DNA of 64,000 bases from Polyangia bacterium (GCA_030430565.1 JAUIKS010000013.1:62001-126000), one strand, 5' to 3'; shown: positions 47,175 to 57,959, counted from the first letter of the stretch. Numbers and translations: made by a program. The notes: a model not told the origin generated them from the sequence alone.

Positions 47175-48785
47175 GTGGAAAGTCCCGAGACCCCGATTCG
47201 CCGCGCGCTCGTCAGCGTCAGCGATAAGTCCAACCTGAAGGTGCTCGCGGAGCTCTTGATCGAGGCCAAGGTCGAGGTCCTGTCGACGGGGGGCACCTAC
47301 GCCGCGCTGAGCGAGCTCGGCGTCGAGGTCACCCAGGTCAGCGAGTACACCGGCGCGCCCGAGATCTTGGACGGGCGCGTGAAGACGCTCCACCCCAAGA
47401 TCCACGGCGGGATCTTGGCGCTCCCCACCGAGGACCACCAGCAGCAGCTCCGGGTCAACGGGATCGCGCCGATCGATCTGGTCGTCGTCAACCTCTACCC
47501 GTTTCGTCAGGTCATCCAGCGCCCTGGGTGCAGCTTCGAGACCGCGATCGAGAACATCGACATCGGCGGGCCGACGATGCTGCGGGCCGCCGCGAAGAAC
47601 TGGCCGCGGGTCGCGGTCGTCGTCGACCCCGCGGACTACGGGCGGCTCGCCGCGGTCCTGCGCGAGTCCGACTTCAAGCTCCCAGAGTCGCTGCGACGCT
47701 CGCTCGCGCGCAAGGCCTTCGCGCACACGGCGGCCTACGACGCCGCGATCGCCAACTACCTCGCGGGGGTCGATGACGAGGGCCAGCCGGTCGACGCCGA
47801 CGCGCTGCCCTCGGAGCTGTTCGTCACGGGCGCCTCGGAGGCCGAGCTGCGCTACGGCGAGAACCCGCATCAGCGCGCGCGCTTCTACTCCACGAACTAC
47901 GCCTCACGGGAGCCCTCGGGCCTCGATCGCGCGATCCAGCACCAGGGCAAGCCGCTCAGCTACAACAACCTGCTCGACGCGGACGGGGCGCTCGGGCTGA
48001 TCCGGGACCTCAAGCCCCACGGGACGGCGGCCGTGGTGATGAAGCACGTCTCGCCCTGCGGCGCGTGCTGTGTGCCGAGCGCGCGCGAGCTGAGCCTCGC
48101 CGAGGTCTTCGTGCGCGCGCGCCAGGCCGACGCCGAGAGCGCGTTCGGGGGGATCGTCGCGTTGACGGGCGAGGTCGATGAAGAGGTCGCGCGGCGCATC
48201 GCCGAGACCTTCCTCGAGGTCGTGATCGCGCCGGGCTACTCGGAGCCGGCGCGCACGCTGCTGCGGCGCAAGAAGAAGAACCTGCGCCTGCTCGAGCTCC
48301 CGGACATGTTCAAGAGCGCAGGTGTCACGCCGCTGCGCCTGCGCTCGATCGCCGGCGGCCTGCTCGCGCAGCGCGAGGACGTCGTCGGCGTGCGCGTGTC
48401 CGAGGGGCGCGTCGTCACGAAGCGGGCGCCCACGCCCGCCGAGCTCGCGGACCTCGAGCTGGCGCAGATCGTCGGCAAGGCGGTGCGCTCCAACGCGATC
48501 GTGTTCGTCAAAGACGGCGTGACGGTCGGCATCGGCGGCGGGCAGACCTCGCGCGTCGAGGCCTCGCGTCAGGCGGCGCGTCGCGCCGGCGAGCTGGCCC
48601 GCGGATCGGTGCTGGCCTCCGACGCGTTCTTCCCGTTCCGTGATGGCGTCGACGCGGCGGCGGCGGCCGGCGTGACCGCGATCGTCGAGCCGGGTGGGTC
48701 CCGGCGCGACGAGGAGGTGATCGCGGCGGCGGACGAGCACGGGATCGCCATGGTGTTCACCGGCGAGCGTCACTTCCGTCATTAA
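47175..48785 (+). CDS. purH: bifunctional AICAR formyltransferase/IMP cyclohydrolase
   Basis: 536 residues, GTG start. PurH performs the last two steps to IMP. N-terminal IMP cyclohydrolase: STGGT (37-41) and EILDGRVKTLHPKIHGG (63-79). C-terminal formyltransferase with Lys290-His291 (MKHVSPCG) and the final GERHFRH. No ribosome binding site is visible before the GTG, and the promoter placement suggests a leaderless start. It heads a probable purine operon with purD 22 bases downstream; FolD at 35346 supplies the formyl donor. Confidence 0.95.
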   Translation: MESPETPIRRALVSVSDKSNLKVLAELLIEAKVEVLSTGGTYAALSELGVEVTQVSEYTGAPEILDGRVKTLHPKIHGGILALPTEDHQQQLRVNGIAPIDLVVVNLYPFRQVIQRPGCSFETAIENIDIGGPTMLRAAAKNWPRVAVVVDPADYGRLAAVLRESDFKLPESLRRSLARKAFAHTAAYDAAIANYLAGVDDEGQPVDADALPSELFVTGASEAELRYGENPHQRARFYSTNYASREPSGLDRAIQHQGKPLSYNNLLDADGALGLIRDLKPHGTAAVVMKHVSPCGACCVPSARELSLAEVFVRARQADAESAFGGIVALTGEVDEEVARRIAETFLEVVIAPGYSEPARTLLRRKKKNLRLLELPDMFKSAGVTPLRLRSIAGGLLAQREDVVGVRVSEGRVVTKRAPTPAELADLELAQIVGKAVRSNAIVFVKDGVTVGIGGGQTSRVEASRQAARRAGELARGSVLASDAFFPFRDGVDAAAAAGVTAIVEPGGSRRDEEVIAAADEHGIAMVFTGERHFRH

Positions 48786-48807
48786 CGAAGGGACAGGAGC
48801 GCGCACG

Positions 48808-50094
48808 ATGAAGAGCAACCGTCCGCTTCGTATCTTGATCGTCGGCCGCGGCGGGCGTGAGCACGCGCTTGCGTGGCGCTGCCGCCACGAGGGCCACGAG
48901 GTCCACGTCACGCCGGGGAACGACGGCATCGCGCTGGACGCGAGTTGTCACGGGGTCAGCGAGCGGGACCACGACGGCCTGGTCCAGCTCGCGCGGCGCA
49001 TCAGCGCCGATCTGGTGATCGTCGGTCCCGAGCAGCCGCTCGTCGAGGGCGTCGTCGACCGCCTCGTTCACGCTGGCGTCCGCGTGTTCGGACCGACAGC
49101 TGCGGCGGCGGAGCTCGAGGGCAGCAAAGCCGCGGCGAAGGCCTTCATGGCGCGACACGGGATCCCGACCGCGCGATATCAGACCGTCGCGCACCTCGCC
49201 GATGGGCTCGCGGCGATCCGCAGCTTCGACGCGCCGCCGGTCGTCAAGGCCAGCGGGCTCGCGGGGGGCAAGGGCGTCACCGTGCCCGAGAGCTTCGAAG
49301 AGGCGGAGCAGGCGGTGCGAGCGTGTCTCGGCGACGGTCGGCGGTTCGGCGCCGCTGGATCGACGGTTGTGCTCGAGCAGCGGCTGCACGGACAAGAAGT
49401 CTCGCTGTTCGTCCTCACCGACGGGACCAACGCGGTGACGCTGCTGCCGGCCCAGGATCACAAGCGCGTCGGTGACGGCGACACCGGGCCGAACACCGGC
49501 GGGATGGGGGCGTACTGCCCGGCGCCGGTGTGCAGCGAGGCGGTCTACCAGCGCGTGATGGAGTCGGTCGTGGAGCCGACGCTCGCCGGCCTGCGCGGCG
49601 AGGGACGTCCCTTCGTCGGCGTCCTGTTCGTCGGGTTGATGATCGACCGCGCGGGGGCGCCCTCGGTGATCGAGTACAACTGCCGGTTCGGCGATCCCGA
49701 GGTCCAGCCGCTGATGTACGGGCTCTCCGATCCGATCGTCCCGGTGATGATGGCCGCGAGCGCCGACGGGCTCCCCGGCCCGTCGCGACTCGCGGGGCGC
49801 CCGGCGGCGACGGTTGTGCTCGCCTCCGAGGGCTACCCGCTCGAGTCCAAGACGGGGCGGCGAATCACGGGCGTCGAGGCCTGCGCGGCATTGCCCGATG
49901 TTCAGGTTTTCCACGCCGGGACCAAGCGCGGCCCTGACGGAGGTTGGCTCACGAGCGGCGGGCGCGTGCTCGGGGTCTGTGCCCGCGGCGCGAGCCTACC
50001 GCTGGCGATTCGAAAGGCCTACGAGGGCTGCTCTCGCGTTGAGTTCGCGGGCCGACAGATGCGCTCGGATATCGGCGTGCGGGCGCTCACCTGA
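48808..50094 (+). CDS. purD: phosphoribosylamine-glycine ligase
   Basis: 428 residues of the ATP-grasp superfamily; it joins phosphoribosylamine and glycine to give GAR. Rossmann-like VGRGGREHAL (12-21), VKASGLAGGKGV, DHKRVGDGDTGPNTGGMGAY and EYNCRFGDPE are all diagnostic. GGACAGGAG precedes the ATG. Length is normal. It lies between purH and the DUF1015 gene. Confidence 0.95.
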   Translation: MKSNRPLRILIVGRGGREHALAWRCRHEGHEVHVTPGNDGIALDASCHGVSERDHDGLVQLARRISADLVIVGPEQPLVEGVVDRLVHAGVRVFGPTAAAAELEGSKAAAKAFMARHGIPTARYQTVAHLADGLAAIRSFDAPPVVKASGLAGGKGVTVPESFEEAEQAVRACLGDGRRFGAAGSTVVLEQRLHGQEVSLFVLTDGTNAVTLLPAQDHKRVGDGDTGPNTGGMGAYCPAPVCSEAVYQRVMESVVEPTLAGLRGEGRPFVGVLFVGLMIDRAGAPSVIEYNCRFGDPEVQPLMYGLSDPIVPVMMAASADGLPGPSRLAGRPAATVVLASEGYPLESKTGRRITGVEACAALPDVQVFHAGTKRGPDGGWLTSGGRVLGVCARGASLPLAIRKAYEGCSRVEFAGRQMRSDIGVRALT

Positions 50095-50172
50095 ATTCGC
50101 ACGCTCTCGAACGCGCACGCGGAGCTGACGTTTGGGTGGACGAGACCGCAGGCGCACGGTAGTAGGGGGGTG

Positions 50173-51480
<1,308 letters not shown>

Positions 51481-51503
51481 GATCGCGAGCCGCACGACAG
51501 CCG

Positions 51504-52844
51504 ATGCCGGGCCCCATGAACAGTCGCGCGCGCACCACGAATAAGGCGGAGCCCGTCGACGGCTTCGCCCCGCTGCCGAACGGTGTGCGCGACATCTACC
51601 CAGACGCGTGCAGGCGGCAGCGCTGGATGTCGCGGACGATGATCGAGACCTTCGATCGCTGGGGCTACGAGCCGGTCAACACGCCCTCTATCGAGCTCTT
51701 CGACATCTTCGGTCGGGGCCTTGCCGAGCGTGAGCGCCGGCGCTGTGTTCGGTTTATCGACCCCGGCTCGGGGGCGCTCGTGACGTTGCGCTCCGATGTC
51801 ACGCCGCAGATAGCGAGGCTCGCGAGTCAGCGCTACGGCGACGCGCTCCAGCGGGGAGACACGCGTCGGCTCTGCTACACCGCCGATGTCGTGCGCCAGC
51901 CGGACGGCAGGCGAGAGCGCGCGGAGTTCCACCAAGTCGGCGTCGAGTTCCTGGGGGACCCGAGCCCAGCCGCCGACGCCGAGCTGATCACGATGTGTGG
52001 TGAGGCGCTGCGGGCGATCGGGCTGCGCAGCTTCAAGATCGATCTCGCGCACGTCGATGTCGCGGCCGCCGTGCTGGCGCGCGCCGACGTCGGCGCGAAG
52101 GGGCAGGCCGATCTCCGACGCGCGCTCGAGCGCAAGGACGAAGCCGCGATCGGTCTGCGTCTCGCCGACACCGACACGCCGCCCGAGGTCGTCGCCGCGC
52201 TGCGCGAGCTGTGCTGGATGTACGGCGCGCCGGAGCTGCTGGACCGCGTCGACGCGAAGCTCCGTCCGCTCGGCGCGGGGCCAGGGCTCGACGCGCTGCG
52301 CGAGCTCACCGCGCTGCTCTCGATGACCGCGCCGGAGCTCGACGGGCGCATCACCATCGACCTCGGCGAGGTTCGGGGGTTCGGCTACTACTCCGGCGTG
52401 CGCGTGCGCGCCTGGGCTCCTGGCGCGCCGACCCCGGTCGCGCGGGGGGGTCGCTACGACCACCTGCTCGCGCGCTTCGGCGTCGACACGTCGGCGACCG
52501 GTCTCGCGCTCGACCTCGACGCCTTGGCGGTCTCGCTCGCAGCAGCCGACGCGCGTCCGGACGCTGGGCGCGCGGCGGGCTGCCTGGTCGCGCTGGCGCC
52601 GGGTCTCGAGGCCCGCGACGCCCACGCGTACGCCGCGAGCGAGGCGCGGCGGCGGCGGTCCGTCGGTGAGCGCCGGGCCTGGGTCGTCGCCGGCCTCACG
52701 CGCGCGCGCGCCTTCGCGGTCGCGGCGGCCGACGGCGCGGATGAGCTGGTGTACATCGCGGAGGGCGAGCGCGGCGCGTGTGCGCGCGAGCTGTACCGCC
52801 GCGTCTCCGAAGACTGGGCGCGGGTCCGCGAGGAAGAGACATGA
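51504..52844 (+). CDS. hisZ: ATP phosphoribosyltransferase regulatory subunit (HisRS-like)
   Basis: 446 residues similar to the catalytic core of histidyl-tRNA synthetase: LPNGVRDIYP, TLRSDVTPQIAR (motif 2 region), FHQVGVEFLG and ARGGRYDHLLARFG. The HisRS histidine-binding signature RGLDYYTG reads RGFGYYSG, which favours HisZ. HisZ partners short-form HisG to control the first step of histidine synthesis. Next to purA is a common place for hisZ. A C-terminal region of about 90 residues exceeds the usual HisZ length and looks like a degenerate anticodon-type domain. hisG is not in this window. Confidence 0.8.
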   Translation: MPGPMNSRARTTNKAEPVDGFAPLPNGVRDIYPDACRRQRWMSRTMIETFDRWGYEPVNTPSIELFDIFGRGLAERERRRCVRFIDPGSGALVTLRSDVTPQIARLASQRYGDALQRGDTRRLCYTADVVRQPDGRRERAEFHQVGVEFLGDPSPAADAELITMCGEALRAIGLRSFKIDLAHVDVAAAVLARADVGAKGQADLRRALERKDEAAIGLRLADTDTPPEVVAALRELCWMYGAPELLDRVDAKLRPLGAGPGLDALRELTALLSMTAPELDGRITIDLGEVRGFGYYSGVRVRAWAPGAPTPVARGGRYDHLLARFGVDTSATGLALDLDALAVSLAAADARPDAGRAAGCLVALAPGLEARDAHAYAASEARRRRSVGERRAWVVAGLTRARAFAVAAADGADELVYIAEGERGACARELYRRVSEDWARVREEET

Positions 52845-52914
52845 CTGATTGTTCATGTGACCATCAGCGCCCCCGCGACGCGCGGGGCGTGGACGCCAAC
52901 GTGGGGAGTGAGCG

Positions 52915-54210
52915 ATGAGCACGTTAGTCGTAGTGGGTGCCCAGTGGGGAGATGAGGGCAAGGGCAAGGTCGTCGACGTCCTCGCGGCGCAGGCCCAGGT
53001 CGTCGCCCGCTACGCGGGCGGCAACAACGCCGGTCACACCCTCGTCGTCGACGGCAAGAAGATCGTCACGCATCTCGTCCCCTCCGGCTGCACCTACCCG
53101 GGGACGCTGTGCGTGCTCGGGGCCGGGATGGTCATCGACATCGAGGTCTTCCGCGAAGAGGTCGCCGCCCTGCAGGCCGAGGGGATGCTGCAGCGCGGCG
53201 AGCTCAAGGTCTCGCTCGACGCCCACGTCATCTTTCCCTACCACCGCGCGCTCGACGGTCTGCGTGAGGATCGGGCCCGCGCCAAGGGGAAGATCGGCAC
53301 GACCCGCCGCGGGATCGGGCCGGCCTACGAGGCCAAGGCGGGGCGACGCGGGGTTCGGGTCCGTGACCTACTCCTTAATAACGTCGCCCAGCTGCGCGAG
53401 CGCCTCGAGTACAACAAGACCGTGGTCGACGCCGAGCTCGAGCGGCTCGGCGGTCAAGAGCACGCGGTCGATGTCGAGCAGCTCGTCCGCGCGGCGGCGG
53501 GCTGGGCCGAGTGGCTCGAGCCGATGGTCTGCGACGCGGGCGCGCTGGTCGAGGGCGCGCTGAAGGACGGGCAGCGCGTGCTCATCGAGGGCGCCCAGGG
53601 GGCGCTGCTCGACCTGGACCACGGGACATATCCCTACGTCACCTCGTCGACGACGACGGCGGGGGGCGCCTGCGCCGGCCTCGGGATCGGGCCGACGCGC
53701 ATCGACGCGGTGTGGGGCATCACGAAGGCCTACACGACCCGCGTCGGCGCCGGGCCGTTCCCGACCTGTGATACCGGTCCGCTGGGACAGGCGCTCCGCG
53801 ACGCCGGCCACGAGTACGGCGCGACCACCGGCCGCCCGCGCGACTGCGGCTGGCTCGACCTGCCCGCGCTGCGCCACGCGGCGCGCATCAACGGGCTGAC
53901 GGGGCTGTGCGTGACGAAGCTCGACGTGCTCGCGGCGATCCCCGAGGTCAAGGTCTGCGTCGCCTACGAGGACGGTGTCGAGCCCGGGATACATGGTTTT
54001 GAGCGGGCGCGCCCGGTGCTGCGCGCGTTGCCGGGGTGGGGCGACCCTGCGCGAGCTGCCCAGCTAGCGAAGGCGCGCAAGCTCGAGGATCTTCCCAAAG
54101 TCGCGCGCGAGTACCTCGACATGATCGCCGAGTACACCGGGGTCGAGATCTCTCTTGTGTCCGTCGGTGCAGGTCGGGAACAAACCATTCTCGTTCGTGA
54201 CGCGTACTAG
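52915..54210 (+). CDS. purA: adenylosuccinate synthetase
   Basis: 431 residues. PurA makes adenylosuccinate from IMP and aspartate with GTP. GDEGKGK (12-18, Asp13) and GHTLV (His41) are the catalytic loop residues; GTTRRGIGPAYEAK, EGAQGALLDLDHGTYP and TGRPRDCGWLD are family signatures. GGGGAGTGAGC precedes the ATG. It lies 70 bases after hisZ, closing the purine-histidine cluster. Confidence 0.96.
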   Translation: MSTLVVVGAQWGDEGKGKVVDVLAAQAQVVARYAGGNNAGHTLVVDGKKIVTHLVPSGCTYPGTLCVLGAGMVIDIEVFREEVAALQAEGMLQRGELKVSLDAHVIFPYHRALDGLREDRARAKGKIGTTRRGIGPAYEAKAGRRGVRVRDLLLNNVAQLRERLEYNKTVVDAELERLGGQEHAVDVEQLVRAAAGWAEWLEPMVCDAGALVEGALKDGQRVLIEGAQGALLDLDHGTYPYVTSSTTTAGGACAGLGIGPTRIDAVWGITKAYTTRVGAGPFPTCDTGPLGQALRDAGHEYGATTGRPRDCGWLDLPALRHAARINGLTGLCVTKLDVLAAIPEVKVCVAYEDGVEPGIHGFERARPVLRALPGWGDPARAAQLAKARKLEDLPKVAREYLDMIAEYTGVEISLVSVGAGREQTILVRDAY

Positions 54211-54481
54211 CCCGAGGCCCCCGCGATCCAACACCATGCGCGGTCGCGGGCGGCGCTTGACTGGGATCTACTAACCCACCAGTTACTCGGGGATAATTGC
54301 AGCGAGCGAAGAACAACGATCCCGCGCGACCAAGTGTCGGGGTCTATCACCACTACACGCACCGTGAGTGCGCGGAGCAGCATGTTTCCGCGTGTTCGAA
54401 GCTCGCGGACGAACGGCCGGACCCATTTCGCCCCAAGGGATGCGTCGAGCGGGGATGGCGCGGCCGAAGAAAATTAGTTTC

Positions 54482-54496
54482 TGCAACCAGGTTGCA
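54482..54496. promoter_or_regulatory. inverted repeat TGCAACCAGGTTGCA
   Basis: Seven-base perfect arms around a single A, about 100 bases upstream of the -35 box at 54598. It has the size of a dimeric regulator site. Confidence 0.4.
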
Positions 54497-54597
54497 TGTG
54501 TGCGCGCGGTCGAGATCTGAGCGATGCTCGGTATCGCAGCTCGAGTCAAGCGCGCCGATCAGGTCTTCTAGCCGGTTCCGACGGGGAGTTCCGGCTG

Positions 54598-54626
54598 TTG
54601 TACGCACCTGGGTGATTCCCTATACT
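54598..54626 (+). promoter_or_regulatory. sigma-70 promoter of the AgmX-like gene
   Basis: TTGTAC (54598-54603), exactly 17 bases, TATACT (54621-54626). This is the best match to the housekeeping consensus seen in the window. The expected leader is about 68 bases. Confidence 0.65.
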
Positions 54627-54700
54627 GGCCTCCCCGCGGACGAGTGTGTCCATTTAGGCGCCGACGCGGCCTGAGGGACCCTCGCACAGGAAGCACACTG

Positions 54701-56479
54701 ATGAAGATCGAATGCGATAAGTGCGGAGCCAAGTACTCGATCGCGGACGAGAAGGTCCGCGGCAAGACGTTCAAAATTCGCTGTAAGAAGTGCAGCAACG
54801 TCATCATCGTTCGTGACAAGCAAGAGGCCGAGGCCGAGGCGGATCAGGGTGGCGGCGACGCTGGCTGGCACCTCGCCATCGACGGTGAGACCGTCGGGCC
54901 GCTGTCCGAGCAAGAGGTGCGTGATCGGTTCGCTCGTGGCGAGATCGATGGCGGGACCTCGGTGTGGCAGGAGGGCTTCGATGACTGGCTCCCGCTCGAG
55001 GAGGTCGACACCTTCTCGGACCTGCAGCCGGCTGACGATGGTCACGACGCCGCTGGTCTCGGCGCAGGCGCTGCCGCTGGTCTTGGCGCCGGTCTCGGCG
55101 CCAGCCAAGACGATGATCCCTTCAAGGGCACTGGCATCGGCGAAGAAGACTCGAGCCAGGACGCGGGTTTTGGTGGCGATAGCGGCGGCGGCGGCGGCCT
55201 CGACTTCGGCGGCGGCGCGCCTGAGCCAGAGCCAGCGCCCGCAGCGGATCCCGACGCGGGTCACTCGCCGCGGGTCTCGAACCTGTCGGGGCAGCGCAAC
55301 GAGAACTCGGTGTTGTTCTCGCTCGACAGCCTCTCGTCCGTGGCGATGGGTCAGAAGAAAGCCTCGACGACCGCGAACGCGGCCACGCCCATGGCGGCGG
55401 GCGGCGACGGCGGCCTGGGCCTCGGAGGGGGTCTCGGAGGAGGTCTCGGCGGCGGCGGAGGTCTCGGCGGCGGCGGAGCTGCTGCGGCCGCGCCGATGGG
55501 CGGCTCGACCGCGACCGGCGAAGGATCTGGCCTTATCGACATCCGCGCGATGGGGGCGATGCTCGGCGCGGGAGGTGCCGCCGCTGACCCGAACGCGGCG
55601 GATGAAGGCGGAGAGGCGGCCGCGCTGCCGTCCTTTGGCGGCTCTGGCTTCGGCGGTCTCGCCTCGGCGCCGCTGACCATCGAGCCTTCGCCTGCGGAGA
55701 AAGACGACGCGACGGTGATGCCGGAGCCGGTGGTTCAGCCGCGCTCCAACGGCCCGCTCTACGCGGTCATCGGCATCCTCACTATTGGTCTCATCGGTAT
55801 CGCGGCCTTCGTGTTCACCCGTCCTCCGCCCGAGGAGAAGACCGTCACGGTCATCCAGCCCGGCCAGACCAAGACGATCGTCGAGTACCGCGATCGTCCT
55901 GGTGAGGAGAGCGGCGGCGACGAGAGCGGCGACGAGGAAGAGGACTCGGGCGACGAGGAAGAGGACTCGGGCGACGAGTCCTCGAGCAAGAAGAAGGGCA
56001 AGAAGAGCGGCAAGAAGAGCAGCAAGAAGGGCAGCAAAGCGGCTGGCGGCGACAGCGGCGGCGGCGGTGATAAGCCCGCGGACAAGCCCGAAGAGAAGAA
56101 GAAGGAGAGCACCAAGGCCGAGTCAGTCGAGTGCCTCCTGAACCCGGACGCGCCGGGCTGCCGCGTCGGCGGCGGCGGCAAGAAGAAGAAGTCTGGGAGC
56201 GCTCCGCCGGCCGGAAACCTGCCGGAGAAGCTCGAACTCTCGGATCTCAAGAAGGGCGTCGCGGGTCCCAAGAGCGCCGCGGCCAGCAAGTGCAAGAGCA
56301 AGGGCTCGGGCAAGGTCACGGTCAAGCTCTCGATCAAGGGCTCCACGGGCACCGTCTCCAGCGCGACCCCGACCCCGAACGACGCGCTGGGCAAGTGCGT
56401 CGCGGCTGAGCTGAAGAAGTCGAAGTTCCCCAAGTTCAAGAAGGCTTCGCTCGGCTATCAGACCTCGGTTCGTATCTGA
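54701..56479 (+). CDS. zinc-ribbon/GYF transmembrane protein, AgmX/GltJ-like
   Basis: 592 residues from the ATG at 54701 (AGGAAG seven bases upstream). Cys5/Cys8 and Cys28/Cys31 form an MJ0042-type zinc ribbon; a GYF-2 domain follows at about 55-105 (WHLAIDGETVGPL, WQEGFDDWLPL). About 240 residues of Gly/Ala-rich linker lead to a single membrane helix at about 352-373, then an acidic and lysine-rich periplasmic linker and a C-terminal AgmX/PglI-type (TonB-like) beta domain. In Myxococcus xanthus, GltJ/AgmX with this architecture joins the cytoplasmic motility motor to the envelope. Many paralogues of unknown role exist, so a motility role is inference. Confidence 0.82.
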   Translation: MKIECDKCGAKYSIADEKVRGKTFKIRCKKCSNVIIVRDKQEAEAEADQGGGDAGWHLAIDGETVGPLSEQEVRDRFARGEIDGGTSVWQEGFDDWLPLEEVDTFSDLQPADDGHDAAGLGAGAAAGLGAGLGASQDDDPFKGTGIGEEDSSQDAGFGGDSGGGGGLDFGGGAPEPEPAPAADPDAGHSPRVSNLSGQRNENSVLFSLDSLSSVAMGQKKASTTANAATPMAAGGDGGLGLGGGLGGGLGGGGGLGGGGAAAAAPMGGSTATGEGSGLIDIRAMGAMLGAGGAAADPNAADEGGEAAALPSFGGSGFGGLASAPLTIEPSPAEKDDATVMPEPVVQPRSNGPLYAVIGILTIGLIGIAAFVFTRPPPEEKTVTVIQPGQTKTIVEYRDRPGEESGGDESGDEEEDSGDEEEDSGDESSSKKKGKKSGKKSSKKGSKAAGGDSGGGGDKPADKPEEKKKESTKAESVECLLNPDAPGCRVGGGGKKKKSGSAPPAGNLPEKLELSDLKKGVAGPKSAAASKCKSKGSGKVTVKLSIKGSTGTVSSATPTPNDALGKCVAAELKKSKFPKFKKASLGYQTSVRI

Positions 56480-56971
56480 ATCATCCGACAGGTCTGAATG
56501 GACAGGAGCAGGCGCCCGCGGGCGCCTGCTCTTTTTTTTTGCGCCGCGTGTCGACTTGTATCTACACGCTCCGAGGTCGGCGTGCTTCGCGGCGAGGTGT
56601 CCATAGGCCCATGTCCGGCGCTTGCGATCCCCCCGCGTATGTAGACGCTCTCGCACAGGGTGCTCCGGTGTGCGCGCCGAACGGTAAAAAAACGCGTCGT
56701 GGGGGGCCGTGACAACAAATTCTTAGAACGTTGGTAGCGGGCCCCCGCAGCTCCGTGTGAGTCCGCTTGCGTGGAAATGAGCGCGGTGGTTTGGGGGCCA
56801 GCAGCACCACAACATGCTTGCGGCGGCGGCGGATTTGTAGATAGTTAAAGACAGCCAGGATCACACTCGCCAGATCGCCAGCACCAGTCCGTGCGTTGCT
56901 CGTGGCGAGGGGACGATTGCCCCGCGTGTTGGGGAGACGCGCGGACTGAGTCGCCGGAGGAGATTTAGGAC
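56480..56971. other. 490-base intergenic region before the coiled-coil gene
   Basis: After the terminator at 56506-56540 there is a mixed-composition region with an A7 run (56685-56691), AT-richer spots at 56710-56730 and 56830-56850, and no clear promoter match. GGAGGAG at 56956-56962 serves the next gene. No RNA gene recognised. Confidence 0.45.
56506..56540 (+). terminator. intrinsic terminator of the AgmX-like gene
   Basis: GAGCAGGCGCC (56506-56516) and GGCGCCTGCTC (56521-56531) form an 11-pair stem or longer with a CGCG centre, directly followed by nine T. A textbook terminator 27 bases after the stop. Confidence 0.96.
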
Positions 56972-57748
56972 ATGTCAAGTTTCGAGGAGAACTCAGCACT
57001 CATCGCGCTCAACGAGCTTCGCAACCTCGAGGAGTCGCGCGTCGCCGACGAGGAGGCCGAGCGCCAGGCGAAGGAAGAGGCCGAGCGCGCCGCCCGTGAA
57101 GCCGCCGAGCGTAAGGCTCGCGAAGAGGCCGAGCGCAAGGCGGCCGAAGAGGCAGCTCGTCTCGCGAAGGAGCAGGCCGAGCGAGAGGCCCGCGAGCGCG
57201 AGGAGCGTCTCCGACTGCAAGAGGCGGAGCTGCGCGCGAAGGCGGAGAACGAGGCCCGACTCGCCGAGGAGCAGATGCGACTCGACGCCCAGGTCGCGAT
57301 GGCCGAGAAGAAGGCGCGCCCGACCTGGCTGTACGCGGTCGTCGGCGTGCTCGTGATCTCGATCGGCGGCGTGAGCTACTTCGGCTACACGAAGATCGAG
57401 GAGCAGCGCAAGCGCCAGGAGGCGAAGGACGCCGCAGCGGCGAAGCTCGCGGAGCAGCAGAAGCAGGCGCTCGAGGCCCTGCAGGGCGAGCTCGGCAAGC
57501 TGCAGGAGGAGCAGAACCGGCTCGAGTCCGAGAAGAAGGCGCTCGACAAGAAGCTCGCCGGCGTCACCAACGAGCAGGAGCGTCAGCGACTGCTCGCCGA
57601 GAAGGCCCGCCTCGACACCGAGCTGGCCACGAACGCGTCGAAGCGTAGTCAGAACAAGAAGAAGAGCAACAAGGCCAAGGAAGACAAGCCCAAGAAGAAG
57701 CGCATCGAGATCGATCGCGGCGCTGACGATCCGCTGGCGGGTCTCTAG
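56972..57748 (+). CDS. coiled-coil membrane protein
   Basis: 258 residues. Residues about 20-110 are a highly charged Ala/Glu/Arg coiled coil in the cytoplasm, one membrane helix spans about 118-138 (LYAVVGVLVISIGGVSYFGY), a second coiled coil spans about 140-215, and a Lys/Ser-rich tail ends in GADDPLAGL. GGAGGAG lies nine bases before the ATG. The family is not recognised. The two-sided coiled-coil layout and its position after the AgmX-like gene suggest an envelope scaffold, but strong repetition makes homology calls unreliable. Confidence 0.75.
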   Translation: MSSFEENSALIALNELRNLEESRVADEEAERQAKEEAERAAREAAERKAREEAERKAAEEAARLAKEQAEREAREREERLRLQEAELRAKAENEARLAEEQMRLDAQVAMAEKKARPTWLYAVVGVLVISIGGVSYFGYTKIEEQRKRQEAKDAAAAKLAEQQKQALEALQGELGKLQEEQNRLESEKKALDKKLAGVTNEQERQRLLAEKARLDTELATNASKRSQNKKKSNKAKEDKPKKKRIEIDRGADDPLAGL

Positions 57749-57829
57749 GTCTCTTGGCTCACGGCCGGACGAAGGTGCTCGCGTCTCGCGGCGTCCCGTC
57801 CGGTCGTTGACGTCGCGCTCCGCGAGCAC

Positions 57830-57858
57830 TTCACATCTCGAGACGCCTGTGCTAAGAA
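57830..57858 (+). promoter_or_regulatory. tRNA-Cys promoter
   Basis: TTCACA (57830-57835), 17-base spacer, TAAGAA (57853-57858). The expected start is about 15 bases before the mature tRNA. Confidence 0.6.
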
Positions 57859-57880
57859 GTCCCTCCCAATCGGGAGGCTC

Positions 57881-57952
57881 GGCCTGGTGGCCAAGTGGTA
57901 AGGCAGAGCTCTGCAAAAGCTCTATTCGCCGGTTCAATTCCGGCCCAGGCCT
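57881..57952 (+). tRNA. tRNA-Cys (GCA)
   Basis: A full cloverleaf is visible: acceptor GGCCTGG (57881-57887) with CCAGGCC (57945-57951), D stem GCC/GGC, anticodon stem GAGCT/AGCTC with loop CTGCAAA (anticodon GCA at 57913-57915), T stem GCCGG/CCGGC with loop TTCAATT, and discriminator T as expected for cysteine. The 3' CCA is not encoded (CTA follows), so it must be added after processing. Confidence 0.96.
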
Positions 57953-57959
57953 CTAACAA

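Larger units (their letters stand above)
54211..54700. other. 490-base intergenic region before the AgmX-like gene
   Basis: A weak stem CCCGCGA...TCGCGGG (54220-54250) follows purA. A perfect inverted repeat TGCAACC-A-GGTTGCA is at 54482-54496. The near-consensus promoter is at 54598-54626. Small frames here lack coding style. Confidence 0.5.

Noticed and set aside
51504..52844. Genuine histidyl-tRNA synthetase
   Set aside because: The histidine-binding signature is altered to RGFGYYSG and the position beside purA is typical of hisZ, although a degenerate C-terminal extension leaves some doubt.
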